This document shows, in pieces, positions 1-8,040 of a stretch of DNA of 21,449 nt (position 1 is the first letter of the stretch; each line of letters opens with the position of its first letter). Made by a program: the position numbers and the translations under genes. The notes under the pieces are model-generated. The model was not told where the DNA came from, made no database searches, and saw only the letters and a list, made by a program, of their open reading frames with translations. The stretch covers positions 1 through 21,449 of the forward strand of contig JBDUDR010000035.1 of NCBI GenBank assembly GCA_040002845.1. Reading direction: 5' to 3'. This stretch comes from JBDUDR01 sp040002845. GTDB taxonomy: Bacteria; Actinomycetota; Actinomycetes; Propionibacteriales; Nocardioidaceae.

Positions 1-3000
1 GTCGCTCACCGGGGCGCTTCTGGTGTGCCCGTCCTCGCGATTTCGCAGCGCCTCGTCAACCACAGCCGCACCCAGGCCGAAGACGCCGGCCACGTCGCCG
101 GTCGCGAACGGGCCGTGGGTGCGCGCGTAACGCCCCAACAGGTCGCCCAGCGGGTCGGAGACCGGCTCGGTGAATGCGACTGGGACACCGACGGGCACGG
201 GGACACCGACACCGTCCCTGAGGCGTCCCACATCCTCGACCGCGATCCAACGCTCCGTTCCGCCGATCCGGACGCGGACGGCGCGGCGCGCGGCCTCCAG
301 CTCCGCCAGCCCGGCTGCCACGGCTGCCTCTGGACGGGTGCGCGCGATCACCTGGTCTGTCGTCATCGGACCCAACACCCGGAGCATGTCGGCAATGCCT
401 TCGGTGTGCTTGGCTCGCCGATCGTCGACCAGCCACTGGAGCTCCGCCTCGGTGTGCTCGATCACCTCGGGATCGAGCAGGTCCCGGAGCTCTGTGCGAC
501 CGAGCAGCTCGGCGAGCAGGGACGGGTCTAGGGCCAGCGCCGCCGCGCGGCGTTCGGCGAGTGGTGAGTCGCCTTCGTAGAGGAACTGCTCGACGTAGCC
601 CATCAGCAAGGACCGCGCGAAGGGCGATGGCTGTTGAGTCTCCAGCTCGACGACCCTGACCTTTCGGCCGGCGATGTCACGCATGACCTGGATGAGCGCA
701 GGCACGTCGTAGACGTCCTGGAGGCACTCGCGGACCGTCTCCAACACGATCGGGAACGAGCCGTAGCGGCTGGCAACCTCCAGCAGGCTCGCGGAGCGTT
801 GCCGCTGCTGCCACAAGGGACTGCGCTTGCCGGGGTCACGGCGAGGCAGCAGCAGTGCCCTGGCAGCGCACTCCCGGAACCGGGAGGCGAACAGCGCCGA
901 GCCGCCCACCTCGGCGGTCACGAGCTCCTCGACCTCGTCGGGGTCGAGCACGAGCACATCGGCCCCTGGCGGGTCCTGATCTGTGTCTGGAATGCGCAGC
1001 ACGATGCCGTCGTCGGCCGGAACGGCCTGGCTGTCGATGCCGTAGCGCTCGCGCACGCGGGCCGCGATCGCCAGAGCCCAGGGGGCGTGGACCTGGGCTC
1101 CGAAAGGTGAGTGGACCACAATCCGCCAGTCGCCCAGCTCGTCGCGGAATCTCTCGACGAGCAGGCTGCGATCGTGTGGGAGATGTCCGGTGGCCTCGCG
1201 CTGCTCGCCGAGGTAGGCAACGAGATTGGCGGCGGCCCACTCATCCAGGCCCGCCTTTCTCACCCGAGCCGTTGCGGAGTCGTCGTCGAGGCGAGCCAGC
1301 TCGCGTACGAAACCTCCGAGGGCGGCACCGAGCTCCGCAGGCCTGCCGAGTGCGTCCCCCTTCCAGAACGGCAACCGGCCCGGCTGGCCGGGGGCCGGAC
1401 TGACGAGCACACGGTCATGTGTGATGTCTTCGATCCGCCAGCTGGTGGCGCCGAGAGCGAACACGTCGCCAACCCGCGACTCGTAGACCATCTCCTCGTC
1501 GAGCTCGCCGACCCGGGCTCCGCCTGACCCGGCACCCGAGCCGACCAGGAACACACCGAAAAGACCCCGGTCGGGGATGGTGCCGCCGGATGTGACCGCG
1601 AGGCGCTGTGCGCCGGGGCGCGCCGTGAGGGTGCCGCTTACGCGGTCCCACACGATGCGGGGGCGCAGCTCCGCGAACTCGTCGGAGGGATAACGTCCGG
1701 ACAGCAGGTCGAGGGTGGCGTCGAACGCCGATCTGGGCAGGGTCGCGAAAGGCGCAGCACGTCGTACGAGAGCGAACAGGTCCTCGACCGGGTGGGGATC
1801 GACGGCGAGAGTGGCAACGATCTGCTGCGCCAGCACATCGAGCGGGTTTTGCGGGATCCTCAGCGCCTCGATCAGACCGTGATGCATGCGCTCGACGCTC
1901 ACGACGGTCGGCACGAGGTCGCTGCGGTGTTTGGGAAAGACCACTCCGCGTGAGATGGCCCCGACCTGGTGTCCCGACCTGCCGACGCGCTGCAGGCCGC
2001 TGGCCACCGACGGTGGGGGCTCGACCTGGATCACCAGGTCGACCGCGCCCATGTCGATGCCGAGCTCGAGGCTGCTGGTGGCCACCACGCAGGGCAGCCG
2101 CCCGGCCTTGAGGTCGTCCTCGATGAGCGCGCGCTGTTCCTTGCTGACCGAGCCATGGTGCGCTCGAGCGATCAGAGCCGGAGCACCTCGCGCCGCACCG
2201 GACTCGGCCATCACCTGCGCGGGGGCATGATGCTCGGTGAGCGGTTCACCTTCGGCACGCTCCACGGCGATCTCGTTGAGCCGTGCGGTGAGCCGCTCGG
2301 CCAGCCGGCGGGAGTTGGCGAACACGATGGTCGACCGATGGGCCTGCACAAGGTCGACGATGCGTTGCTCAAGGTGAGGCCAGATGGATCCGCGCCGTGG
2401 ATCAGCGGTCGCCTGGCCCTCGCGGCCGGGGTCGCTGTCAGGGACTGGTGTGATCTCGGCCATGTCCTCGACCGGAACCACGACCTGCAACGAGATCGTG
2501 TTGGTCGTTGGGGGCGCGACAGTGCGAACAGGCTGCTGGCCGCCCAGGAAGCGCGCGACCTCCTGGATCGGCCGGACGGTGGCCGACAACCCGATGCGCT
2601 GGGCTGGCTCCCGGAGGAGTGCGTCGAGCCGCTCGAGGCTGAGCGCGAGGTGAGCGCCCCGCTTGGTGCCTGCAACCGCATGGATCTCGTCGACGATGAC
2701 GGTGTCGACACCACGCAACGACTCGCGAGCCTGCGAGGTCAGCAGCAAGAACAGCGACTCAGGTGTTGTGATCAAAATGTCCGAGGGCCGGCTGACGAAC
2801 CGCCGGCGGTCTGCCGGTGGGGTGTCTCCCGAGCGCACCGCGACCGTGATGTCGGGTGGGCGGACACCGAGCCGGCGGGCGGTTTCACGGATGCCCGCGA
2901 GTGGTGCCCGGAGGTTGCGCTCCACATCAACCGCGAGCGCCTTGAGCGGGCTGACGTAGACCACCCGGCAGCGCCGCAGCTTGTCGTCCGGCGACTCCTG

Positions 3001-3222
3001 TTGGGAGAGCCGGTCGAGCGCGGACAAGAACGCCGCCAGCGTCTTCCCCGATCCAGTTGGCGCGACCACCAGCGTATGGTGACCGCCGCGGATCGACTGC
3101 CACGCGCCGAGCTGCGCCGGAGTCGGCTCCGCGAAGGCTGCGCTGAACCAGTCCCGCGTGGAGTCGGAGAAACCAGCGAGCGCCTCGTCACCCTCGGGAG
3201 GGATGTCGCCTGAAGTCACCAC
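1..3222 (-). CDS. lhr: Lhr-family superfamily 2 ATP-dependent helicase (3' part cut by window edge)
   Basis: The minus strand carries one uninterrupted frame of 1074 codons that leaves the window at position 1, so the C-terminus is missing; Lhr proteins of actinobacteria are about 1500 residues. Visible helicase motifs: a Q-like motif TPAQLGAW near residue 34, Walker A APTGSGKT at 54-61, the DEIH box at 178-181, SAT (motif III), and motif VI QRVGRSGH at 411-418. The order and the DEIH box are characteristic of Lhr, a DNA-damage-linked 3'-5' helicase that unwinds DNA and RNA:DNA hybrids. The rest of the visible part fits the winged-helix and Lhr-core regions. The start is chosen at tandem GTG GTG codons (3222 or 3219), since the nearby ATG at 3227 is in another frame and meets a stop after three codons. 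No convincing Shine-Dalgarno sequence is seen. A large palindrome upstream (3260-3281) separates it from the sigma operon, so it is probably an independent transcription unit. Confidence 0.93.
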   Translation of the reverse strand, partial: MVTSGDIPPEGDEALAGFSDSTRDWFSAAFAEPTPAQLGAWQSIRGGHHTLVVAPTGSGKTLAAFLSALDRLSQQESPDDKLRRCRVVYVSPLKALAVDVERNLRAPLAGIRETARRLGVRPPDITVAVRSGDTPPADRRRFVSRPSDILITTPESLFLLLTSQARESLRGVDTVIVDEIHAVAGTKRGAHLALSLERLDALLREPAQRIGLSATVRPIQEVARFLGGQQPVRTVAPPTTNTISLQVVVPVEDMAEITPVPDSDPGREGQATADPRRGSIWPHLEQRIVDLVQAHRSTIVFANSRRLAERLTARLNEIAVERAEGEPLTEHHAPAQVMAESGAARGAPALIARAHHGSVSKEQRALIEDDLKAGRLPCVVATSSLELGIDMGAVDLVIQVEPPPSVASGLQRVGRSGHQVGAISRGVVFPKHRSDLVPTVVSVERMHHGLIEALRIPQNPLDVLAQQIVATLAVDPHPVEDLFALVRRAAPFATLPRSAFDATLDLLSGRYPSDEFAELRPRIVWDRVSGTLTARPGAQRLAVTSGGTIPDRGLFGVFLVGSGAGSGGARVGELDEEMVYESRVGDVFALGATSWRIEDITHDRVLVSPAPGQPGRLPFWKGDALGRPAELGAALGGFVRELARLDDDSATARVRKAGLDEWAAANLVAYLGEQREATGHLPHDRSLLVERFRDELGDWRIVVHSPFGAQVHAPWALAIAARVRERYGIDSQAVPADDGIVLRIPDTDQDPPGADVLVLDPDEVEELVTAEVGGSALFASRFRECAARALLLPRRDPGKRSPLWQQRQRSASLLEVASRYGSFPIVLETVRECLQDVYDVPALIQVMRDIAGRKVRVVELETQQPSPFARSLLMGYVEQFLYEGDSPLAERRAAALALDPSLLAELLGRTELRDLLDPEVIEHTEAELQWLVDDRRAKHTEGIADMLRVLGPMTTDQVIARTRPEAAVAAGLAELEAARRAVRVRIGGTERWIAVEDVGRLRDGVGVPVPVGVPVAFTEPVSDPLGDLLGRYARTHGPFATGDVAGVFGLGAAVVDEALRNREDGHTRSAPVSD

Positions 3223-3259
3223 ACCATCTTGACCGACCCCACCGACAGGTTGTCTTCCG

Positions 3260-3281
3260 GCCGCACCGGGCCCGGTGCGGC
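3260..3281. terminator. Perfect 22-bp palindrome, likely transcription terminator
   Basis: Left arm GCCGCACCGGG is followed directly by its exact reverse complement CCCGGTGCGGC. As RNA it would fold into a very stable GC hairpin with a four-base loop. It lies in the 70-nt gap between the stop of the BNR protein gene and the start of the lhr gene, both on the minus strand. There is no clear U-tract, which is common for actinobacterial terminators. A protein-binding operator is the alternative. Confidence 0.6.
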
Positions 3282-3292
3282 GTCGAGGTGGG

Positions 3293-4522
3293 TCAGTGCG
3301 GCAGCCGAACCGGCGCCCAAGCGAGTCCGCTGTTGGACGTACGCAACAGGGAGCCGTCGTTCAGGATGAGATAGCCGGTCTGATCGTCGGTGAACCCTGC
3401 ATAGACGGCGTAAGCCGCCGCGCTGGACGGCAGGTTGGCCACCTGCCCCGAGCCGCCGTCAAGAACCTCGACCTCATGTGCCGACGCGACCAACGCCCGA
3501 TCGGGTCCACGAGCCGCAACGACGTCCGCGGAGCTGAGCGTGACCGCGACCGGCTGCCAGGTAGCGCCGCCATCAGGTGAGGTGTACGCGTGCGGGTCGG
3601 AGCCCGAGCACAAGAGCCAGAGCGAGTCCCTGTTGGCCGATATCGTCGGGCCCCCGCGGGGACAGGGGATGTGCTGCGCGGTCCAGACTCCCGCAACGTC
3701 GGAAGCGAGCACCTCTCGGTGACCCTGCCGAGCCAGGAACGCTACGAAGGTGTCCGAGACGGCTAGCCCTCCGGCCGCGTCGTTGAGGGAGAGGCCCGTC
3801 GCCACGGGCGTCCAGTGGTCACTGTCGATCGGGGCGCGAAGCAGCTGGCTGGTCCCGTCACCGTGGGTCAACACCGCATATGCGGTCGTACGCCACGCCT
3901 CCAGCTCCACTACGCGGTCGCGGGGTGCGCCGAACTCGACTGGCGCCCAACCCACTCCGCCGTCGTGAGTGGCCCACAGCGAGCCGCCGAAGGCCCAGCC
4001 ATTCGTACCTCCGGAGGCAAAGCGGAGTGCGCTCACCGTGCTGCCGGTCGCTGGCAGTCCGACTTCCGAGGACGGCGCGTTCAGCCGGGTGAACCCGGCG
4101 CCGCCGTCGGACGTGCCGTCGATCGTCAGGCAGCGGGGCCGGCCACAGCCTGAGCTACCGAGCACCCAGAACGTCTGGGGATCGGTCGCCGTCACGGACA
4201 GGACTTGGAGCCGCGAGAGTGACCCGGTGATGCCCTGCGTGCTCGACGTCGAGGTGGGTGTGCCATGGGACGCTGAGGTGCTGGGTGTTCCCGCCACTTG
4301 GACATTGTGGGATGGGAACAGATCACCCGGCTGCGCGATGACTGCGGCACCGCTCACGACCGCCAGGACCGCGACGGTCCCGCCGATGGCGCGGTGGCGC
4401 TGCCGGCGTCGAGCACCCGTCTTGACCCGGCCGAGCATGGACTCGACGTCGCCGACCTCACCGGCGGGCCTGTGTGCGTCAGCCCTGATGCTGTGTCGGA
4501 GCTGCCCCTCGAGATCCATCAC
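3293..4522 (-). CDS. Membrane-anchored BNR-repeat (beta-propeller) protein, putative sensor/anti-sigma partner of the ECF sigma factor
   Basis: The 409-residue product has an N-terminal cytoplasmic segment of about 45 residues ending in an Arg-rich stretch (38-44), one membrane helix (about 46-63), a Ser/Thr-rich linker (about 79-97), then an extracytoplasmic domain to the C-terminus. That domain has at least four Asp-box/BNR-like turns (TSDGGAGF, THDGGVGW, SPDGGATW, TSNSGLAW), which points to a beta-propeller of the sialidase/YCF48/VPS10-like type. The GTG start at 4522 overlaps the sigma stop as GTGA, with a second start ATG at 4519; either way translation is coupled to the sigma gene. The topology (cytoplasmic N-terminus, one helix, external domain) suits an anti-sigma or sensor, but no zinc anti-sigma HxxxCxxC motif is present, so that role is inferred from position only. 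It has no sialidase catalytic signature that I can see. Confidence 0.8.
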   Translation of the reverse strand: MMDLEGQLRHSIRADAHRPAGEVGDVESMLGRVKTGARRRQRHRAIGGTVAVLAVVSGAAVIAQPGDLFPSHNVQVAGTPSTSASHGTPTSTSSTQGITGSLSRLQVLSVTATDPQTFWVLGSSGCGRPRCLTIDGTSDGGAGFTRLNAPSSEVGLPATGSTVSALRFASGGTNGWAFGGSLWATHDGGVGWAPVEFGAPRDRVVELEAWRTTAYAVLTHGDGTSQLLRAPIDSDHWTPVATGLSLNDAAGGLAVSDTFVAFLARQGHREVLASDVAGVWTAQHIPCPRGGPTISANRDSLWLLCSGSDPHAYTSPDGGATWQPVAVTLSSADVVAARGPDRALVASAHEVEVLDGGSGQVANLPSSAAAYAVYAGFTDDQTGYLILNDGSLLRTSNSGLAWAPVRLPH

Positions 4523-5013
4523 GTCCCCTCCGCGATGATCATGCCGTCAGGTATCGCAGTGCGGAGCTTTGCCAGGGCCTTCGAGGTCTGGCTCTTCACG
4601 GTGCCGGCCGAGCAGCCCATGGCGGTCGCGATCTCAGCCTCGGTCTTGTCCTCGTAGTAGCGCAGTACGATCACCGTCCGCTGGCGCGGCGGCAGGTTAC
4701 GCAGCGCCTGGTGCAGCGCGTCGTCGCCGTGGGCGTCCTCGGCCCCGTGCTCGGAAAAGTCGTCCACCAGCGTCTCGCGGCGGTGCTTGCGCCAGATGCT
4801 GATGTTGCGGTTGATCATGATGCGGCGTACGTAGCCTTCCGGGTCATGTCGCGACTGAATGCGCGGCCAGGCGATCAGGGTTCTCTCGAGCGCGTCTTGG
4901 ACCAGGTCGGCGGCGGCGTGCGGGCTGCCGGTCAAGGCCTGCCCGAAACGCTGCAGCTCAGGTAGCCGGGCCCGGACGAACGCGTCGAAAGCGTCGCGCT
5001 CGTCCGCTCTCAT
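4519..5013 (-). CDS. SigE-family ECF RNA polymerase sigma factor
   Basis: The 164-residue product has a sigma-2 region (about 10-80; DLVQDALERTL at 37-47) and a sigma-4 region (about 105-152; LPPRQRTVIVLRYY followed by the helix-turn-helix EAEIATAMGCSAGTVKSQ). Length and wording match the Streptomyces SigE-like family (TIGR02983) of group 4 sigma factors, which direct RNA polymerase to specific promoters in response to extracytoplasmic signals. The ATG at 5013 has a good Shine-Dalgarno GAGGGG (5024-5019). The gene overlaps the downstream propeller gene by its stop codon. A GGAAC-N16-CGTT promoter upstream (5158-5134) suggests autoregulation. The regulon beyond itself is unknown. Confidence 0.93.
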   Translation of the reverse strand: MRADERDAFDAFVRARLPELQRFGQALTGSPHAAADLVQDALERTLIAWPRIQSRHDPEGYVRRIMINRNISIWRKHRRETLVDDFSEHGAEDAHGDDALHQALRNLPPRQRTVIVLRYYEDKTEAEIATAMGCSAGTVKSQTSKALAKLRTAIPDGMIIAEGT

Positions 5014-5131
5014 CGGTTCCCCTCAAGCGGGCAGAGCACCACTCCTTTCAGACCATGGACGTCCCACTGGCCCGAAGGGTTGCCTGGTGGTGCTTCGCGC
5101 ACGGTCAGATCCTCTCACCAGCGTTGCCATA

Positions 5132-5142
5132 CAAACGGTTTG
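5132..5142. promoter_or_regulatory. CAAAC-G-GTTTG palindrome, candidate operator
   Basis: There is a perfect 5-bp dyad with a one-base centre, and a further CAAAC copy at 5173-5177 immediately before the exporter start. The longer words GTTTGGC (5138-5144) and GCCAAAC (5171-5177) form an exact inverted pair that brackets the exporter promoter. The site overlaps the ECF -10 on the opposite strand and the likely -35 region of the exporter. No regulator gene is adjacent, so the binding protein is unknown. Confidence 0.4.
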
Positions 5143-5158
5143 GCTGGCTGTCGGTTCC
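5134..5158 (-). promoter_or_regulatory. Putative ECF (group 4) promoter driving the sigma gene
   Basis: Read on the minus strand, GGAAC (5158-5154) is followed by exactly 16 nt and CGTT (5137-5134). This is the classic -35/-10 arrangement recognised by many ECF sigma factors. It faces the sigma gene about 120 nt upstream of its start, which fits autoregulation. The -10 element lies within the CAAACGGTTTG palindrome. That this particular sigma factor uses it is inferred. Confidence 0.6.
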
Positions 5159-5170
5159 GCTGGCTAGAGT
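5140..5170 (+). promoter_or_regulatory. Putative promoter of the ABC exporter operon (leaderless type)
   Basis: The -10 TAGAGT (5165-5170) sits 7 nt before the GTG start at 5178, so transcription would begin at or next to the start codon. TTGGCT (5140-5145) is a possible -35 with a somewhat long 19-nt spacer. No Shine-Dalgarno sequence precedes the GTG. The same box-to-start layout recurs at other genes in this window. Confidence 0.45.
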
Positions 5171-5177
5171 GCCAAAC

Positions 5178-6155
5178 GTGACGGAGTTCCACGCCCAGAC
5201 CGAGGCGCCCTTGCCGGCCGGTGTTCAGCCGCGGGGGCCGATGATCCAGGCGCGCGGTCTGGTCAAGCGGTACGGCGATCTGGTCGCTGTGCGAGGCATC
5301 GATGTCGAGGTGGCGGTGGGGGAGGCGTTCGGGTTCCTCGGTCCGAACGGCGCCGGCAAGTCGTCGACGATGCGCATGATCGGCGCGGTCTCGCCCATCA
5401 CGGAGGGGAGCTTGACCGTCCTGGGGATGGACCCGACGACACAGGGTCCCCAGATCCGCGCTCGGCTCGGTGTGTGCCCGCAGGAGGACACCCTCGACAA
5501 CGATCTCAACGTACGCGAGAACCTCACCGTCTACGGCAGGTACTTCGGGTTGTCCCGGCGCGAGTGCGGGGAGCGGGCTGACGAGCTGCTCGCGTTTGTG
5601 CAGCTGACCGAGAGGGCCAGGTCCAAGGTCGATGATCTCTCGGGCGGGATGAAGCGGCGCCTCACCATCGCGCGCTCACTGATCAACGAGCCCGACGTGC
5701 TGCTGCTCGATGAACCCACCACGGGGCTCGATCCGCAGGCTCGTCACCTGCTGTGGGACAAGCTGTTCCGGCTCAAGCAGCAGGGCGTCACCCTGGTTCT
5801 CACGACTCACTACATGGACGAGGCCGAGCAGCTGTGTGATCGGCTGGTGGTGATGGACGACGGCGTGATCGTGGCCGAGGGGTCTCCCATGGAGCTGATC
5901 GCAGCACATTCCAGCCGCGAGGTCACCGAGCTCCGCTTCGAGGTCGGTGAGCATCAGGCCTTGGCGGACAAGGTCTCCGACCTCGCCGAGCGTGTGGAGG
6001 TCCTTCCGGACCGGTTGCTGCTCTACACAGACGATGGCGAGGCCGCCGTGTCGGCAGTGCGCGATCGAGGGCTGTCTCCGCGCAGCACATTGGTACGCCG
6101 CAGCACGCTCGAAGACGTGTTCCTGCGCCTCACCGGGCGCTCGCTGGTGGAGTGA
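5178..6155 (+). CDS. ABC-2 type exporter ATP-binding protein (DrrA/NodI-like)
   Basis: The product of 325 residues is the nucleotide-binding subunit of an exporter. Visible motifs: Walker A GPNGAGKS (55-62), Q-loop PQED (Q102), signature LSGGMKRR (154-161), Walker B VLLLDEP (174-180), D-loop GLDP and H-loop TTHYMDEAEQ (H211). The C-terminal extension after about residue 235 ends in TLEDVFLRLTGRSL, typical of the DrrA/CcmA subgroup. The frame is open further upstream (to an ATG at 5055), but the GTG at 5178 is preferred because homologous sequence begins soon after it and a -10 box stands 7 nt upstream. It is followed at a distance of 7 nt by two permease genes. The substrate (lipid, drug, polysaccharide) cannot be read from sequence. 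Confidence 0.92.
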   Translation: MTEFHAQTEAPLPAGVQPRGPMIQARGLVKRYGDLVAVRGIDVEVAVGEAFGFLGPNGAGKSSTMRMIGAVSPITEGSLTVLGMDPTTQGPQIRARLGVCPQEDTLDNDLNVRENLTVYGRYFGLSRRECGERADELLAFVQLTERARSKVDDLSGGMKRRLTIARSLINEPDVLLLDEPTTGLDPQARHLLWDKLFRLKQQGVTLVLTTHYMDEAEQLCDRLVVMDDGVIVAEGSPMELIAAHSSREVTELRFEVGEHQALADKVSDLAERVEVLPDRLLLYTDDGEAAVSAVRDRGLSPRSTLVRRSTLEDVFLRLTGRSLVE

Positions 6156-6162
6156 GGCGGAG

Positions 6163-6945
6163 ATGGAGCTCGTGCTTCGACAGTACGACTACTGGGCCTC
6201 CGTCTACAGGCGCACCTGGCGAGGCACAGTGGTGACATCGTTCGTGGTGCCGTTGCTCTTCCTGGCCGCCATGGGCGTCGGGCTGGGCGGCTTCGTCGAC
6301 GACAACTCCAGCTCGCAGACATTGGGCGGGCTGACCTATCTGGCGTTCATCGCGCCCGGACTGCTGGCAAGCACGGCGATGCAGACCGGCATCATGGAGG
6401 CCACCTGGCCGGTAATGGCTGCGATCAAGTGGCAGCGGATGTACTTCGGGCAGATCGCGACCCCGTTGCGGGTGGTCGACGTGCTCAACGCCCACCTCGC
6501 CTTCATTGCGTTCCGGCTCACCACGACCTGCGCCATGTTCGTGGTGGTGATCACCTTGTTCGGCGCCGTCACATCGGTGGCCGGCGCGGTCGCGGCGCTG
6601 CTGATCTCGGTCCTGGTCGGCATGGCGCACGCAACCCCGATGTTCGCCGGGACCGCGACGATGAAGTCCGAGAGCGGATTCGCCATCATCTTCCGCCTCG
6701 TGGTCATCCCGATGTCGCTGTTCTCCGGGGCCTTCTTTCCGGTCAGTCAGCTGCCGACGGCCCTCAGCTGGGTCGCCTACGCGACGCCGATGTGGCACGG
6801 CGTCGAGCTGACCCGCATGAGCACCACGGGAGTCGTCGCCTGGTGGCCCGCCGTCGGCCACCTGGCGTACCTCACGTTCTGGCTCGTGGTGGGTTGGTGG
6901 CTCGCGAGAAGGCAGCTGCACTGGCGCCTGGTCGAGAGGCTCTGA
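6163..6945 (+). CDS. ABC-2 type exporter permease, first subunit
   Basis: The 260-residue integral membrane protein has about six hydrophobic segments, including SFVVPLLFLAAMGVGLG, TYLAFIAPGLLAST and a C-terminal LAYLTFWLVVGWWLA. The pattern and motifs (APGLLA near the second helix; SGAFFPVSQLP and ATPMWHGVELTR in the C-terminal half) match ABC-2 permeases of the NodJ/DrrB group. The ATG at 6163 lies 7 nt after the ATPase stop, with a purine-rich GAGGCGGAG before it. It probably forms a heterodimeric channel with the next gene product, to which it is related in layout (both have APG(L/M)LA and (F)xPVSQLP/FYPLSTYP motifs). Confidence 0.88.
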   Translation: MELVLRQYDYWASVYRRTWRGTVVTSFVVPLLFLAAMGVGLGGFVDDNSSSQTLGGLTYLAFIAPGLLASTAMQTGIMEATWPVMAAIKWQRMYFGQIATPLRVVDVLNAHLAFIAFRLTTTCAMFVVVITLFGAVTSVAGAVAALLISVLVGMAHATPMFAGTATMKSESGFAIIFRLVVIPMSLFSGAFFPVSQLPTALSWVAYATPMWHGVELTRMSTTGVVAWWPAVGHLAYLTFWLVVGWWLARRQLHWRLVERL

Positions 6946-6948
6946 CCG

Positions 6949-7749
6949 GTGACGACGTTGATCGCGCGAGTGGCGCCAGTGTTCCCGCAGGGGCGGACCT
7001 GGAAGGTCGTCGAGCGCAACTTCTTGGTCTACCGGCGCAGCTGGGTCATGTTCTTGAGCGGCTTCCTGGAGCCGGTGTTCTACCTGTTCTCCATAGGCAT
7101 CGGGGTGGGGGGTCTGGTCGGCGACTTCCAGCTGGGTGACGGCACCCTGATCGGCTACACGGCCTTCGTCGCGCCGGGCATGCTCGCTTCGTCGGCGATG
7201 AACGGCGCGATCTTCGACTCGACCTACAACATCTTCTTCCGGTTCAAGTACGCCAAGCTCTACGACGCGATGCTGGCGACTCCGCTGCGCACGTGGGATC
7301 TCGCGTCGGGGGAGATCACCTGGGCTCTGCTGCGCGGCACCTGTTATTCGGCGATGTTCGTGCTGGTCATGGTGGCGATGGGGCTGGCCGAGTCCTGGTG
7401 GACCGTGCTCGCCCTGCCGGCCTCGATGCTGATCGGGTTCGCGTTCGGTGGCGTGGGGATGGCCCTGACCACCTGGATGAAGTCCTGGCAGGACTTCGAG
7501 TACGTCCAGCTCGCGATCCTGCCGATGTTCTTGTTCTCCGCGACCTTCTACCCGTTGTCGACCTACCCCGAGTCGGTCGCGTGGCTGGTGGAGGCGACAC
7601 CGCTCTATCAGGGAGTCGCCCTGGTGCGCGACCTCACGATCGGCACGGTTGGGACACATGACTTCGTGCACGCCGCCTACCTGGGTCTGATGGGTGCGGT
7701 GGGCTTGACGGTGGCCTCGCGACGGCTCGGCGTGCTCTTGTTGAAGTGA
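6949..7749 (+). CDS. ABC-2 type exporter permease, second subunit
   Basis: The 266-residue membrane protein is a paralogue of the preceding permease: APGMLASSAM, about six membrane segments, FLFSATFYPLSTYPE and ATPLYQGVALVRDL are the recognisable ABC-2 landmarks. The GTG start lies 3 nt after the previous stop, so the three genes are one tightly packed operon with likely translational coupling. Together with the ATPase they would make a two-permease exporter in the cytoplasmic membrane. The substrate is unknown. Confidence 0.88.
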   Translation: MTTLIARVAPVFPQGRTWKVVERNFLVYRRSWVMFLSGFLEPVFYLFSIGIGVGGLVGDFQLGDGTLIGYTAFVAPGMLASSAMNGAIFDSTYNIFFRFKYAKLYDAMLATPLRTWDLASGEITWALLRGTCYSAMFVLVMVAMGLAESWWTVLALPASMLIGFAFGGVGMALTTWMKSWQDFEYVQLAILPMFLFSATFYPLSTYPESVAWLVEATPLYQGVALVRDLTIGTVGTHDFVHAAYLGLMGAVGLTVASRRLGVLLLK

Positions 7750-7752
7750 GCT

Positions 7753-7765
7753 GCGGCCCGGCCGC
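7753..7765 (+). terminator. Short GC hairpin after the exporter operon
   Basis: GCGGC-CCG-GCCGC forms a 5-bp stem with a 3-nt loop directly after the permease stop and before the DUF3046 gene. No T-tract follows, so it is a weak candidate. Confidence 0.35.
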
Positions 7766-7786
7766 TCGTGCTCCAGCGCCGGCGAT

Positions 7787-7792
7787 CACAAT
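7787..7792 (+). promoter_or_regulatory. Candidate -10 box of the DUF3046 gene
   Basis: CACAAT lies exactly 6 nt before the GTG at 7799, the spacing seen for leaderless genes. No clear -35 element is visible and the first base departs from the TANNNT consensus. Confidence 0.35.
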
Positions 7793-7798
7793 GGGCGG

Positions 7799-7993
7799 GT
7801 GCGGTTCACGGAGTTCTGGCGTCGGATGGATCAGCACCTGGGTCCTACCTACTCGCGGACGTGGGCTCGTGAGCACGTTCTTCGCGAGCTCGGCGGTCGC
7901 ACCGTCTTGCAGGCGCTCGATGCCGGCGAAGACACCAAGACGGTGTGGCGAGCGGTATGGGCAAGCCTGGAGCTGCCGCCCAGCGAGCGCTGA
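7799..7993 (+). CDS. DUF3046 family protein
   Basis: This small 64-residue protein begins MRFTEFWRRMDQHLG and contains YSRTWAREHVL, TVLQALDAGEDTKTVWRAV and a C-terminal ELPPSER. These are the conserved features of the DUF3046 family, which in actinobacteria is almost always encoded directly upstream of recA (Rv2738c in M. tuberculosis). Family function is unknown. It is a soluble, basic, helical protein with no membrane segment. The GTG start is supported by the full-length match and by an upstream -10-like box. The gene precedes the recA control region by about 50 nt. Confidence 0.88.
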   Translation: MRFTEFWRRMDQHLGPTYSRTWAREHVLRELGGRTVLQALDAGEDTKTVWRAVWASLELPPSER

Positions 7994-8040
7994 CTCCGCT
8001 GGCGAGCAACCCGTACGACACGCCGCGGGTCCTACTGGTA

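Noticed and set aside
1969..3213. Long plus-strand open frame of 414 codons opposite the helicase gene
   Set aside because: It lies antisense to the lhr frame, which carries all helicase motifs; high-GC DNA often gives such long shadow frames. Its translation has no recognisable domain.
5055..5177. N-terminal extension of the ABC ATPase from the upstream ATG at 5055
   Set aside because: The extension has no homology to ABC proteins and covers the promoter elements; the GTG at 5178 is better placed.
6130..7671. Minus-strand open frame of 513 codons across the exporter permeases
   Set aside because: The translation is Arg/His/Gln/Asp-rich low-complexity sequence typical of a shadow frame, and the plus strand has two clear permeases there.
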